Assembly: GCF_963576615.1 (NCBI RefSeq)
Contig: NC_088711.1
Coordinates: 37,320,621 to 37,384,620 of the forward strand
Direction: 5' to 3'
DNA length: 64,000 bases
Source: Watersipora subatra
Taxonomy: Eukaryota > Bryozoa > Gymnolaemata > Cheilostomatida > Watersiporidae
Both the position numbers and the translations under genes were made by a program. The stretch's first letter is position 1. The number at the start of each line of letters is the position of its first letter. Below the pieces are notes generated by a model. The model was given only the letters and a program-made list of their open reading frames with translations, searched no databases and was not told where the DNA came from. Shown here piece by piece: positions 12,001 to 21,284 of this stretch.

Positions 12001-15000
12001 TTCACATTAAAGAGAAGACACATGAACAGGGTGTATGATTCACATTAAAGAGATGACACATGAACAGGGTGTATGATTCACATTAAAGAGATGACACATG
12101 AACAGGGTGTATGATTCACATTAAAGAGATGACACTTGAACAGGGCGTATGATTCACATTAAGGAGATGACACATGAACAGGGTGTATGATTCACTTTAA
12201 AGAGATGACACACGAACAAGGTGTATGATTCACTTTAAAGAGATGACACATGAACAGGGTGTATGATTCACTTTAAAGAGATGACACACGAACAAGGTGT
12301 ATGATTCCCTTTAAGGAGATGACACATGACCAAGGTGTATGAGTTACTTCAAAGAGATAATCCCAAATTTTCAAAACTGTTTTTAAAAGCTCCTTACCTT
12401 TGCAGTACTCTAGAGCAAGTAAGACTTCATTTCGGTCTTCAGAAAAACAGTAGAAATCCATAGAGATAACATTGGCATGAGACTTAGCAGAGAGCTTTTT
12501 ATAACACGCTGCTTCTCGAAGGAGACTCTTGTTAATATCCTCTTGCCCAGCGGCTCTGTCTTGCACATCTTTGTACTTCCTTTTATGCAAGGCCTTTAAG
12601 ATATGCTCAATAATTAATTATGGTTTAATTATCAATAAATAGTTATTTTTATTTGGAGACAGAACATTTGAAAAGGAGCTAGTATGATTTTCTTTCTATG
12701 AGTTGCATTATAATACTAGGCAATACAGCAGTTAATATATTAACTATTTGTATCTAGAAAAATCCCTATAGCTACATGTGTTTGTCTACTAAGTACACAT
12801 AACAAGGTAAGAACGGTCTTACCATTTTTATACACAATTTTCTCTTTTCTTTCATCATCAGCTCAGCTTTGTAAACAATACCAAAGCCACCTCGTCCAAG
12901 TGGTTGCTGAATATAGATACAGTTGCTGATCTGTAAAAAGACAATTACTGACCTGTATGAGATTAACTACTGACCTGTAAGAGGTCGACTGCTGACTTGT
13001 AAGAGGACAACCGCTGACCTGTAAGAAGTCAAATGCTGACCTGTAAGAGGTCAACTGCTGACCTGTAAGAAGATAACTGCTGACCTGTAAGAAGTCAACT
13101 ACTGACCTGTAAGAGGTCAACAACTGACATGTAAGAGGTCAACTACTGACCTGTAAGAGGCCAACTGCTGACCTGTAAGAGGCACTATCAACATAAAATG
13201 CTATTCAACCAACTCTGTCCAGTCTACATCCATGACAAACTACTCTTAAAGGTTGACTGGCACCAAAAATCACATTACAGTTATTTGGTATCATAAGATT
13301 CACCATGTCTTACTCTGTTGTGTTGCATGTGCAAAATATACGGGAATGTGATTACAAGCTCTTAAAAGTTCAAAAACGAACAGTTAATCGCAGCCACACG
13401 AGACCGCTGTAGTTTGGATTCGCTTTTCAAATGGCTCAAATGGGACGTAGTTGTAACAGGATGGTTTCTGTTTACACTTTCATGCAACCTTATTCGTCGA
13501 AATATTTTTACAAATATACTTCACGCATTCAATAAAACCATGTCTATTGTTCTTACGCGTCTGTTTTATCGTCATTGTAATGCTGTCACTTTTGGCACTG
13601 ATATCTTATAACTTACCGTAAAAAGTCGCTAAACTTTTTAACCTTAGCTCGAAGGAGTACATATCATTGTCTGATAATCATGACGAGCCTGTTGGTCACC
13701 TGTGATAATCGAAAAGTGCTGCAAAAATTATTTGCAAAGTATTGGGTCACATGATCAGATTACGACTTGCCGATTAGACCAAACCGAAACAAAACTGTAA
13801 AGTAGCGAGCATCTATATTTGATACGGGGTCTTCAGTAAAACCCGAAGTGTTTGTCATAAACTAGTGCTACGATAAGTTTTATATTGAGCTTTTTATTGG
13901 CCTTTTAATTCACGTGAGGACATCACGTGACAAGACGATAACCAAAGTGTAATGACTACGTCAGATAAATAAAGAGATTCCAATCTACGGCGGCTTTTCG
14001 TTTTTGAGCTTTTAAGAGCTTGTAATCACATTTCCACGTATTTGGCACCTACAACACAACAGAGTAAGACATGGTGAATCTTTTGATACCAAATAACTGT
14101 AATGTGAATTTTGTTGCAAGTCAACCTTTAAGGAATCTGAACTCAGCATACATTTCTTTCAGGTGCCTTCTTTCCCTCTCGTCTGTTCAAAGGAGTGTCT
14201 AACATCATCAAGTAAACGCATTTTTTATCCCCCTACAAAATAATAAAAAAAGATTAGATGTACATATACAATCCTTTACAATACAAAAACAAATAATCTC
14301 AGAGCAGCAAAATACCTGAAGTTGAACTTTTTTGTGACCCTGCTTAAGCTGCTTCTTCAACTCCACCTGCTCAGTTCTTCCCTTGCATATTAGCTGCTTC
14401 AATTGTACCTGCCAAAGCATACATGATAAGAACACCGTCAAACAGTCAAATGCAGAATGTTTGTACTATTCTTAATAAATAAATATTATCCTACTTTTAA
14501 GCACTTGTGGAAGGTTTGCGCTGCATTAACAGACTTTTTTAAAGAAGCTACAGCAAATCACAAACGCAGCAAATAAGTCGATTAAAACCCAAATGAAATC
14601 AAGATGCTTATAACAACTTTTTTTATTCACACCACTGCTGCTATATACAATTGTAGGTAAGGGTTTTCACACTACCCCAAGCAGCATTTGAGAGCTGGCG
14701 CTATAGCTACTGTCATAGTAACTGTCCAGCGTATTGACTTGAGGTATGAGCTCCAATGACAGCTTGCAAGTTACAGGGTTGCCATATAAGTTACACAACA
14801 CAGTTTGAGTCTCAACAGAATATAAGCAATAAACCAGATACAACACTTATAAATTTCATTTGTAAACAAGAACCAAGTAGGCAACTACTATAATAGCCAA
14901 TCTTTAGATACTAACAATGTCGAGAGAGAGAGAGATAGAGAGAGCGAGAGAGATAGAGAGATATCTGAGTCTATTGCAGTGACTGAACTGTCAGTGCACA

Positions 15001-15288
15001 CAGTAGTATGTAAACCTAGAGTATTGTTGTGACTAGAACCAAAACTAAATGGTTACTAGAGGCAGTTATGGACATATACATACTCACAGCTGTATACGTG
15101 AACATAACCATTATACAAACCTACATCGATATAGACCTGAAATGATACCAAAAAGTTCATAGAGACTTATTGCAATATCTCATCAACACAAGCACACTCT
15201 ATCACCATCTGCTGATCCCATCAGCCTAAATGAGTCTTACTTCAGTACCCAATACATTGAGAACCTTAGCCGAAAGTCCTCTGTGAAC
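1..15288 (-). CDS. Multi-exon protein kinase gene (3' part beyond the left edge)
   Basis: Host-type gene assembled from eleven exons on the minus strand: 15241-15288, 14316-14408, 14152-14232, 12823-12930, 12398-12593, 9894-10053, 7878-7986, 4855-4992, 3622-3898, 862-921 and 1-89. All have GT-AG borders and compatible phases. About 440 residues are visible. A basic/coiled N-terminal part is followed by a complete kinase fold: glycine loop LGRGGFGIVYKA, catalytic Lys in CIKM, helix-C Glu in REAACYKKL, catalytic loop HCDVKPPNIL, metal motif DLG (instead of DFG), GTWWYMAPE and helix-F DIYSLG. It should phosphorylate Ser/Thr on unknown substrates. The HRD arginine is Cys, which in known kinases often goes with activation independent of activation-loop phosphorylation (inference). 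No ortholog or promoter was recognised, and the true start and stop are not in view. The seven central exons are firm; 15241, 14152, 862 and 1-89 are less so. Confidence 0.8.
745..812. repeat. 34-bp tandem duplication
   Basis: Two adjacent 34-bp copies beginning GACTATTAG differ at two bases. They lie about 50 nt inside the intron downstream of the 862-921 exon. Confidence 0.85.
862..921 (-). CDS. Kinase gene exon, C-terminal to the catalytic domain
   Basis: The 60-nt exon lies between ATTTTTCAG and GATG|GTAAGA in phase 1-1 and encodes MERDSLSYGPPSDYSFQAD. Its phase matches the exon at 3622-3898. No domain was recognised. Confidence 0.6.
1861..2324. repeat. 34-bp minisatellite, about 13.6 copies
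   Basis: Unit ATAGTAATAATCCTACTCAA plus 14 further bases. Copies are almost identical apart from an A/T variant in CACGAGACGG. It lies in the kinase intron between exons 862-921 and 3622-3898. Confidence 0.95.
2567..2879. repeat. Tandem 164-bp duplication with palindromic junction
   Basis: About 147 bp starting TACATGTATTATCAAAG occurs twice with a 164-bp period. The junction 2715-2758 is a perfect 44-bp palindrome centred on CATG. The right side runs into a sequence ending ACGG followed by TA at 3105-3106, which resembles the terminus of the 6421-6790 element (GTATAAG/GTACAAG motifs), so this may be a rearranged pogo-type element end. Confidence 0.7.
3622..3898 (-). CDS. Kinase exon: C-lobe end and linker
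   Basis: The 277-nt exon enters in phase 0 after TTTTGTAG and leaves in phase 1 at TATG|GTGAGC. It carries the subdomain XI-like stretch ECKLISKMLSFYHYDRPTF, where Arg-Pro is the conserved C-lobe arginine context, and then a Lys/Ser-rich linker. Confidence 0.8.
4004..4727. repeat. 35-bp minisatellite, about 21 copies
   Basis: Unit AATATCTCTATCTGACTTAT plus 15 bases, with alternating variants (ACTTCTTT/ACTTATTT and TATAATAG/TAGAATAG) that suggest a higher-order two-unit pattern. It fills most of the kinase intron between exons 3622-3898 and 4855-4992. Confidence 0.95.
4855..4992 (-). CDS. Kinase exon: helix F (DIYSLG) region
   Basis: The 138-nt phase-0 exon follows TTTATTTCAG. It encodes 46 residues with the helix-F motif DIYSLGATLLHMVSRKAPW. 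Two in-phase donors exist: AAG|GTGAGA at 4855 and AAG|GTTAGT at 4819. The second would add 12 residues beginning VRWEI. The first fits the consensus better; both may be used. Confidence 0.8.
5000..6420. other. Intron sequence without recognised features
   Basis: AT-rich kinase intron (between exons 4855-4992 and 7878-7986). I see no exon, repeat array or transposon terminus in this stretch. Confidence 0.5.
6421..6790. mobile_element. TA-flanked 370-bp MITE, pogo/Tc1-mariner type
   Basis: Terminal inverted repeats of about 25 bp: left CCGTATATACTCTTGTATAA, right (reverse complement) CTGTAAATCCTCGTGTATAA. Both continue GCCGC and both sides are flanked by TA. There is no transposase inside. TA duplication and these termini fit a Tc1/mariner or pogo non-autonomous element in a kinase intron. 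Confidence 0.75.
6994..7791. mobile_element. TA-flanked 798-bp MITE with CAGTGRAACCTC ends
   Basis: Left end CAGTGGAACCTC and right end (reverse complement) CAGTGAAACCTCGGTTCTCC; TA flanks at 6992-6993 and 7792-7793. Subterminal blocks repeat GGTTCTCGAACA-like motifs on both sides. No transposase frame is visible. The element lies in a kinase intron about 87 bp from the 7878-7986 exon. Confidence 0.75.
7878..7986 (-). CDS. Kinase exon: DLG motif to APE motif
   Basis: The 109-nt exon follows ATTTTACCAG and ends CCAGAG|GTTGGT. It encodes LKLIDLGCAVDLDE, an activation segment, and GTWWYMAPE. DLG replaces DFG. The acceptor pyrimidine tract is continuous with a 39-bp minisatellite that fills the neighbouring intron end. 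Confidence 0.87.
7989..8750. repeat. 39-bp minisatellite, about 19.5 copies, abutting a splice acceptor
   Basis: Unit AAAATAATATAAAGGACAAT plus 19 bases. Because 39 is divisible by 3, the minus strand has a long artefactual ORF of 13-residue hydrophobic repeats. The array begins directly at the AG of the 7878-7986 exon, and its T-rich minus strand supplies the pyrimidine tract. Confidence 0.96.
8752..9500. other. Unique AT-rich intron sequence
   Basis: Stretch between two minisatellites inside one kinase intron. There is a small ACCTGCAGT duplication near 9350-9370. No gene was seen. Confidence 0.5.
9507..9876. repeat. 13-bp minisatellite, about 28 copies
   Basis: Unit GTGATAGTTGTAC, essentially perfect throughout, which implies recent expansion. 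It starts about 17 nt inside the donor of exon 9894-10053. A 146-codon minus-strand ORF here is a by-product of the repeat. Confidence 0.97.
9894..10053 (-). CDS. Kinase exon: catalytic loop HCDVKPPNIL
   Basis: The 160-nt exon enters in phase 1 after TTGTAG and ends at CGAG|GTAGTA. It encodes helix E (STLAIEYCLSHNIVH) and the catalytic loop HCDVKPPNIL. The Asp, Lys and Asn of the loop are present; the usual HRD Arg is Cys. A 13-bp minisatellite begins about 17 nt inside the downstream intron. Confidence 0.87.
10293..10375 (-). repeat. tRNA-derived SINE fragment
   Basis: On the minus strand there is an A-box-like TGGTTTAGATTG, an anticodon-stem-like CCGGTCTTCAGACC and a degenerate B-box-like GGTACTGAGATCAAATC. 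Spacing suits a polymerase III promoter of a tRNA-derived SINE. The fold is imperfect, so it is not a functional tRNA. Confidence 0.45.
10380..11600. other. Very AT-rich intron sequence
   Basis: Kinase intron between exons 9894-10053 and 12398-12593. The 10400-10760 part is nearly all A/T. Short ORFs here have no recognisable similarity. Confidence 0.5.
11622..11690. repeat. Short triplicate repeat
   Basis: Three adjacent copies of a 19-bp unit CATTGTAAGGTTTCACTTT in the kinase intron. Confidence 0.85.
11888..12345. repeat. 38-bp minisatellite, about 12 copies
   Basis: Unit AAAGAGATGACACATGAACA plus 18 bases (GGGTGTATGATTCA core) with scattered variants, so it is older than the 13-bp array. 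It begins about 50 nt inside the donor of exon 12398-12593. Confidence 0.95.
12398..12593 (-). CDS. Kinase exon: N-lobe helix C to hinge
   Basis: The 196-nt exon enters in phase 0 and leaves in phase 1 (AAAG|GTAAGG). It carries the helix-C glutamate in LLREAACYKKL, the HANVISMDFYCF strand and the hinge LALEYCKG. The reading frame stays open past the donor for a while, which makes a longer artefactual ORF. Confidence 0.87.
12823..12930 (-). CDS. Kinase exon: glycine-rich loop and catalytic lysine
   Basis: The 108-nt phase-0 exon starts after CTTTTTACAG and ends at ATG|GTAAGA. It encodes 36 residues with the nucleotide-binding loop LGRGGFGIVYKA and the beta-3 lysine in CIKM. The intron side of its acceptor is the start of a 22-bp minisatellite. 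Confidence 0.87.
12932..13183. repeat. 22-bp minisatellite built from a splice-acceptor-like unit
   Basis: About 11-12 copies of CTGACCTGTAAGAGGTCAAC plus two bases. On the minus strand each unit reads a pyrimidine run then TTACAG|GTCAGCA. That resembles the genuine acceptor of exon 12823-12930 (TTTTTACAG|ATCAGCA), which the array abuts. Confidence 0.93.
13246..14131. mobile_element. TTAA-bounded 886-bp element with long inverted repeats
   Basis: TTAA at 13246-13249 and at 14128-14131. Termini AGGTTGACT... match in inverted orientation over roughly 140-160 bp (13250-13400 against 13985-14127) with substitutions. TTAA targets are used by piggyBac and Kolobok transposases. No transposase is inside, so it is non-autonomous and sits in the kinase intron beside exon 14152-14232. 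Confidence 0.8.
14152..14232 (-). CDS. Possible kinase gene exon next to a TTAA element
   Basis: An 81-nt phase-0 segment follows a good acceptor (TTTTGTAG). Its donor (AAT|GTATGC) is weak. It encodes 27 basic residues including LNRREGKKAPERN and joins in frame to the glycine-loop exon. The end of a TTAA-flanked element lies only about 20 nt beyond the donor, so this boundary may have been disturbed. Confidence 0.4.
14316..14408 (-). CDS. Kinase gene exon, Lys/Gln-rich N-terminal segment
   Basis: The 93-nt phase-0 exon lies between a TTTGGCAG acceptor and a CAG|GTATTT donor. It encodes 31 residues rich in Gln and Lys (for example EQVELKKQLKQGHKK), likely a short helix or coiled coil ahead of the kinase domain. 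Confidence 0.6.
14919..14961. repeat. GA-rich microsatellite
   Basis: GAGAGAGAGATAGAGAGAGC-type simple repeat. Confidence 0.85.
15241..15288 (-). CDS. Possible upstream exon of the kinase gene
   Basis: A 48-nt open segment encodes VHRGLSAKVLNVLGTE in phase 0, ends at a good donor (GAA|GTAAGA) and starts after an AG with a weak pyrimidine tract. It would splice in frame to the exon at 14316-14408. No start codon was found for the gene, so at least one further upstream exon is expected. Confidence 0.35.
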
Positions 15289-15289
15289 C

Positions 15290-16700
15290 TACAGATTTCA
15301 ACTGCGATTTCACAACTACTAACAGTATAGCAAATGAGAGGGTTAAACATGATAATATCAGGAGCTACTATTGTGACTCTACGTCTCAACACCCGCTGCG
15401 TAATATTACATAGACACATTCTATCTTTATCGTAAGTTTACTTGTATTGTTATTTTATTATTGTATTGTTTATTTACTAATATGCTTATATTATTTCTTG
15501 TTGAATAATGATTGGCCTAAGTCACCCATACATGTACAATCTAACTTGTCTCTTATCATAATCATGCAGCATACAAATGCCCTTGTAGGTTGATGGTCAT
15601 TGAACATGTGCAACAACAATTAGCGCTTTATATTTGATGTGCTATTACGCTTGTTGTTGACTATCAAGTTTGACTAATTACTGTCTGCACTTATTGATGG
15701 CAGCAAGTAGGCCTTGCATACCCTAACTGAGCACTTCGAAAATTGTAGCGGTTTTATTGAAACATTCAAAGCAATCCTTTGTCTAAGTTATACATCTATC
15801 CACCTTCAAATAAGTGCAGCTCTCACCTATGTAACATTATGTTAGTAGAAATGTTTTAGAAAACTTATACAGTAGTGCTTAGAAAACCCCAACGGTGTAT
15901 ACAAAATCTTGTTAGTCTACTTATCCGATTTGGATTATTTATATATAGCGAGCAAAGGCAATGTACTAGCCAGCGTTACAGAGGGAGCACACTCGTAGTG
16001 CATAGTCAGCATAAGTCTCAGTGAGCTACGAAATAATTGAAAAAGTTACAAACAAATAGAAAACATAGCTACCCGTGTTTTGTCTCCCATGTTTAGATCT
16101 AGCTTGCTTTAATGTTGTATTAAATCTACTCTGTGTCTTCTGATAGCCATGATATGTATTAATATCAAATTGAAAATTGTACAGCACGTCATTTCGTTAT
16201 CATCTCGTGTTTGCGAACTCCTTCACAATATGCAGCAGAGAATTTAGCTTGCTTTTCAAGTCCGTCGAAGATTAGTGTCGCTGTTAAACAACAGCGAAGA
16301 CCGGGAAAAACCGCTTTTTTCCCCATCGGGGAAAACCAAAACACCCGTATAAAAATATTGCTCCGCACATCAACAACAACAGTGTTTTATTATTTCTAAC
16401 TTTATATTATGAACGAGTTTTTTACTTATAATTAATAGTTCAATTTCAATTCAAAAAATTCAATCAATTTCAAAATATGCTCGTAAAGTTAAGACCATTA
16501 TGCACTGATCAAATATTTTCACAATATGTACTTGTACTGCAGAGCTGTAGAGCTTCGCAGAGGCCGTGAACAGAACCGGAAACGAAAACACTTGTTTTCA
16601 AACAAACTCGATCGTCATACTGATCTCTAATGTAATATTTATGCCTCGCTTGTCGAAGACCGGTGCGCTATTTGCCAATGACAGGGGAGATAATGGAAAA
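15290..16700. other. Region upstream of the kinase gene, unassigned
   Basis: Probable 5' flank or first intron of the kinase gene. No promoter element, start exon or transposon end could be supported. A 62-codon plus-strand ORF at 16211-16399 has no recognisable similarity. Confidence 0.4.
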
Positions 16701-16712
16701 TAGAAGGGTATA

Positions 16713-17946
16713 CAGTCATACTTCAACTTACGAGCTTAATGCGTTCCGAGACTGAGCTCGTATGTCAATTTACTCGCATGTTGGTGCAATTCATTTATAT
16801 ATAGAACAATTAAATATATATTGATTGGTTTCCATACTCTAAAAAAAGGCAAATAAAACACTCAAAACAAGATGTTGTAACAGAAAGAACATGTTGGCTA
16901 TTGTCCTTACGTACTACATGCTTTCAAAAAGCAACAAATAAAAAATAATGCAAGGAAATGTGATTAATTAAAATGTAAAATTAAATACATACAATAGCAG
17001 TTAACACTCGCATTTGCCAGGGAGGGAGATATAAGTTATCCTTCGTTACAACAGTTGACTTTGATAAATTTAGATTTTATCAAAGTGTTAAAAGACAAAC
17101 ATAGAAGCAAACCTAAAAGCAAACTTTCATTTTCAACTAAACGTAATTAAAATTTCTTCGGCGCTCATAGTTTGAAATTTCTCACTGGTTAGCGAGAAAT
17201 CTTTCCTTTTTTTCGCTTTCACGACTAGCCGGCCGTTTTAAGATAAACCTATCTAAGGACGTTTGCCTTTGTCGCCCTTGCAACATGTTGCGATTAGGAC
17301 GAACACAGGTGTCGTCACGAATGGTTAACACACGATCACTAGCCAACTTGTCCGAATGTCTATTAAACAGTTTGGATAGATAGCGCCGGCCTTTTCACAT
17401 TGCATCGTTTCAGTTACGCTGCCACCGGCCAATTGTTTGTCCAATGCCATCAGCGGTCGTGAAGATCGCTGCACCGTTTAGAAACTATGGCTAGTCCTTT
17501 TGCGAACTAAATGCCCTGAATATAATCCTTCTGTTTGATAATTATGAATGTATTTCTGTCATATTGCCGAGCTATCTGAATCACGCATACACATTTCGCA
17601 TATTTTTCAATACTTTTCCGTTTAATATCGACTGTTATCATTTGCTTTTTCTTTGTATTATCTTTCATTTTACTGGCAAACTTTCGGTCTACGCACAGTA
17701 CTTTTAATTCACATAATTCTGCACAGAAAATCGTGCACAAAAAACACGGTACAACAGTATAACCTGAGCAGTTGAAAAATACAGAGTGATGCTGTTCTAA
17801 TAAAACACCTCCGACATACTTGGCAACTCACTCAAGTGCTCGTATCTCAAACATGGCTCGTATGTTAGTGCTAAAACTTGCTAGAAAGCTGGCTCGTATC
17901 TTAAGTTTCTCGTACGTTGGAGCACTCGTAAGTTGAAGTATTACTG
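16713..17946 (-). mobile_element. pogo/Tigger-type DNA transposon, 1,234 bp, decayed
   Basis: Terminal inverted repeats CAGTCATACTTCAACTTACG / CAGTAATACTTCAACTTACG with TA on both sides (711-712 and 947-948 of the 16.7/17.9 kb ends). Subterminal CTCGTA motifs recur near both ends. It carries an N-terminal transposase remnant on the minus strand and lacks the catalytic DDE region, so it is not autonomous. Confidence 0.85.
17250..17740 (-). pseudogene. Tigger/pogo transposase N-terminal remnant
   Basis: The minus-strand frame at 17507-17740 contains KKKQMITVDIKRKSIEKYAK followed by IARQYDRNT. This is the psq/CENP-B-type helix-turn-helix start of Tigger transposases. Further downstream (17250-17500) the frame is interrupted by stops, but fragments such as VSKRCSDLHDR keep the family pattern. 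The DDE catalytic domain is absent. The original protein would bind the element termini and cut them. Confidence 0.75.
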
Positions 17947-18124
17947 TACTGTACAATCATATGTAGTTCGTATTAGTAGAGAAGCAGCCTTCTATAAAGT
18001 GCTCAAAAAAGGCGATTTATTTTATAATAGGATGGATAATATGCTGAATTAGTGTCCTAGACCATAAGTTTATGCTGATTCGGAATATCTAGTTTCTACA
18101 CTTCTAAACTAGCCACCAGACCAT

Positions 18125-18381
18125 ACCTGCCAACTCCCACGCATTGGGCGTGAGACTCACGCAATCACCCCAAAGAAAAAATGAAAATGCATGAGAAATG
18201 CGTGAGATTTTTGCCCCAATTTCCACATTTTTATATATACGGTATAAAATTATGGAAATTGGGGCCACCATTTCCTGCTACCAGCTACCATTATATATAC
18301 GTATATGGTTTTGGGGCAATTGATACATCAATTGCCCCAAAACCAAATCCCACGCATTGCCCCACTCTTGGGTTGGCAGGT
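18125..18381. mobile_element. 257-bp structured MITE with ACCTGCCAAC ends
   Basis: Ends are exact inverted repeats of at least 10 bp (ACCTGCCAAC). Inside are two strong hairpins: 18214-18225 pairs with 18253-18264, and 18307-18344 is an inverted repeat with 18-bp arms and a 2-bp loop. CACGCATTG motifs recur near both ends. No clear target duplication was found, so the superfamily is open. Confidence 0.65.
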
Positions 18382-18849
18382 CTGCACCAGACTAATTATA
18401 GTGTATTACGTGGTACAATAAATTAATAATATAATTTTTATAATTTACAAGTTCGACCAGTACAGAGCGGGTCTGTGCTACATCAAACTAGATCAAAATT
18501 TGTAGCTGATTTCAAATATCATATTATGAGATTTCAAAAATGCATGGATTTAAATTTATATTACATAATAATTTTATTATGTATGTTATATGCGTAACGT
18601 GAAGTATGTATTCAAGTGAAAGTAAACACACAATTTTAACATTGTTTTATATGATTGGTAATGCATGATACTATTTTAGCAGATATTTCTACTAGTTTAG
18701 CAAGTTCAAAGTTGAAAATACATTTTGGTGCATTTACGTCGGACCATCACTGAATCCTAATAAAACCGTTTCCGGTAACGATTTCTTTACTTATTCGTTA
18801 GTAATTCAACGCATTTTATTTTCTTTTAACCACAGTCAGTTAATTACGA

Positions 18850-20973
18850 TGGGCAGATAGATGTCTCTTTGCTAGTTGTGAATCTGACACTAGAAGTCGT
18901 AGCATAACCTTTTTTAGAGTTCTTGTCTCTCAGTAGCCAAATTTAGCAAAACTATGGCTGTCCAAGGTAAAGCGTGCCGACTTAACTTTTCGCAGACTAC
19001 CTGCTAGTGCGGTCGTGTGCATTAGGCACTTGCATAAGAGCCAGCTTTATTTGGAGCAATTTGGGACAACTACCAGATTAAGAGTGAAAGAGGGAGAGGT
19101 TCCATTCCCTAATGGTGTTGTACCATACAGTGAGAGAGCATCATCAAACAGGAAAACCTCAACGGTAAGTAATTTGTGAAAAATTTTAAATAAATATTAA
19201 TAACAAATATAGTTATTTTATTATATAAATTAATAAATATAATAAGTCAAAATATGTAGTACTGTACATTAGTACAAAAAAATGATTTGATATGACTGGG
19301 TGACAATGAGCCTCAGGCTGAACGGCATAGGCTACATTTGATGGTAACCTGATTAACTTGAACCAACTTGGTTAACTGAGTAAAAGTTAGTGAGGGAATT
19401 TAAATTTTCTGTTCGGATTGAATTGTCAGAAATGCTTTAATTTTTCATAAAATATATGACTAATATTATCATAAAATTTGGATTGCATTATTATTGTTAT
19501 ATTAATGCTAGCATTACTAATATAGGCTTTACAGATCACTTGAAGCGATTAGCCCACATGATTATATTTGTAGTATTTGCGTTGTTTTGTAACATTGATT
19601 CATCAAAAGAAAACCTAATTTTTACAATCTAATTATATAATAATAAATTGCAGATTTAAATTAGGCCTCAGTTTGTTATTGATTGTTGGCATTTATTTTT
19701 TCCTCTATAACTTTAGCAATCATCCCATGCAAGTATACAAACCATGTCGCTAATATTCACAGGAGCTTTCCAAGACACAAGTTCATCCAGTGCTCTCATG
19801 AATCAATTGATCCGTGAGGGATGAAAAAATATATTATTTATACCCAATGTTGGCATGAAAGCTGTATGTTGAATCTAATAATATATTCAGAAATATCAAA
19901 GCACAGGAAGATGTGTAATATAATATTTTATATATCACTTACAATGCCTTTGGTTTGTGATATAAGAAGATGTAGTCATTTATTGCATAATAATAAACAG
20001 AGATTGTACAAAAGGTAAATATTCTGCAGCTGGTTGACATTTGAATAAACAGAAACTTTGCAGATTTATAATATATTGAAAAATAGCAACGAATAATTTG
20101 ATGTTTACAGAGAAATGGAAAGAAAGGTGAAATGGTTAATTCCAGGAAGTGCAAGGCACAAAGTCCTTTGTGATGCGTTTGGGCAAGCAAGACTGCTAAA
20201 CACATTGCGTCTGTTGAACCATGGTCAACACACTGGTGCTTTAAAAACCTCCACAGTCTCATATTAAGTTATGCACCAAAGCGAATAGACTTTGATCCCC
20301 CAGGATATTTTACAAGAATTAAACTAGCAGTGATAGATCACAACGCGAATGTGGGAAGAGAAGTTCTGACTGGTAAGCTGTATCTGCAATAAAATTATAC
20401 ATGGATTATACTACTCTTCAGCAAGGATACAACTTTTACAGCTTGTACAACATTAAAGATAAATTTATGCAGAGATTGTAATAACGCAATTAATAACTGG
20501 CATTAAATTTTAATTATAATAAATTATTTATTAAAGATAGCGATGGGAAACTGAAGATGACAGTCTATTACTGTAAAGAAGCTAAAGGCTTTCGCACAAG
20601 AAATGTATATGCTAAAAAAAGATTTGAATTTCGAAGAAAGCTTTTGAAGACTATCTGTAAGAAATCTATTGGATCAACTCCAAAAGTACATGCAGTAAGT
20701 CATACCTAAACTGTAATGTAATAAAAGCACATTTTTGCGTCAAAATGTTGGTTCAATTAATCACTATCACACAGTCTGCTGAATAATGCATGAGCATACA
20801 GTCAACATGCGGTCTTAATTTACCCTAACACTGTACTGTGCAACATTCTGAAATTACTATGATGTATTATACAAATATTTGAATTGCAGGATAGAGCAGC
20901 TACACTTTCAAAAAATCTTATAAAACCAGATGGTAACCCAGCGAAAGAAATGCATAGGTCAAGATTTACATAA
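18850..20973 (+). pseudogene. THAP-domain transposase, copy 1 (broken)
   Basis: Exon A (about 18850-19164, donor ACG|GTAAGT) encodes a THAP zinc-binding domain: CLFASC, LAKLW, VCIRHLH, then VPFPNGVVPY, with an in-frame TAG after VLVSQ. A later exon relic at about 19716-19820 is 5' truncated. Exon 20111-20372 contains VKWLIPGSARHKVLCDAF and, after a frameshift, YAPKRIDFDPPGY and AVIDHNANVGREVL. Exon 20537-20694 contains YYCKEAKGFRTRNVYAKKRF. The last exon, 20890-20973, ends MHRSRFT then stop. The aspartate-bearing DVWHW exon is missing here but present in copy 2. The enzyme would excise and integrate the element; this copy cannot. Confidence 0.75.
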
Positions 20974-21284
20974 AAGTTAAACTCAATATCTAGTTTTATG
21001 TGAGATATTTTTTGATAAAATTAATATAACAGGCTACTCAAAATATAAATATTATGCAGTTCTTTGTTTAACACAATTTAGATTTATGTAACATAAGCCG
21101 TTAAATTTGGTGTTTTTATGTCATGGTGCAAGTCAAATAATTGAAATATAATTATTTCTCAAACTATACATTATTCACTTATCCACTGTACAAGTCATGA
21201 AGATCAGCTAAGTAACGTTGCTGTCAGATTCAGCTAATAGATTTATGAAAACCATATTTTGCTCAACTCACAACTAAACTTACA

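Noticed and set aside
4004..12345. CRISPR-like regular arrays
   Set aside because: Units are head-to-tail without unique spacers and lie in introns of a eukaryotic gene; they are minisatellites.
12863..13123. 86-codon minus-strand ORF
   Set aside because: Mixture of the 22-bp minisatellite and the glycine-loop exon read in another frame.
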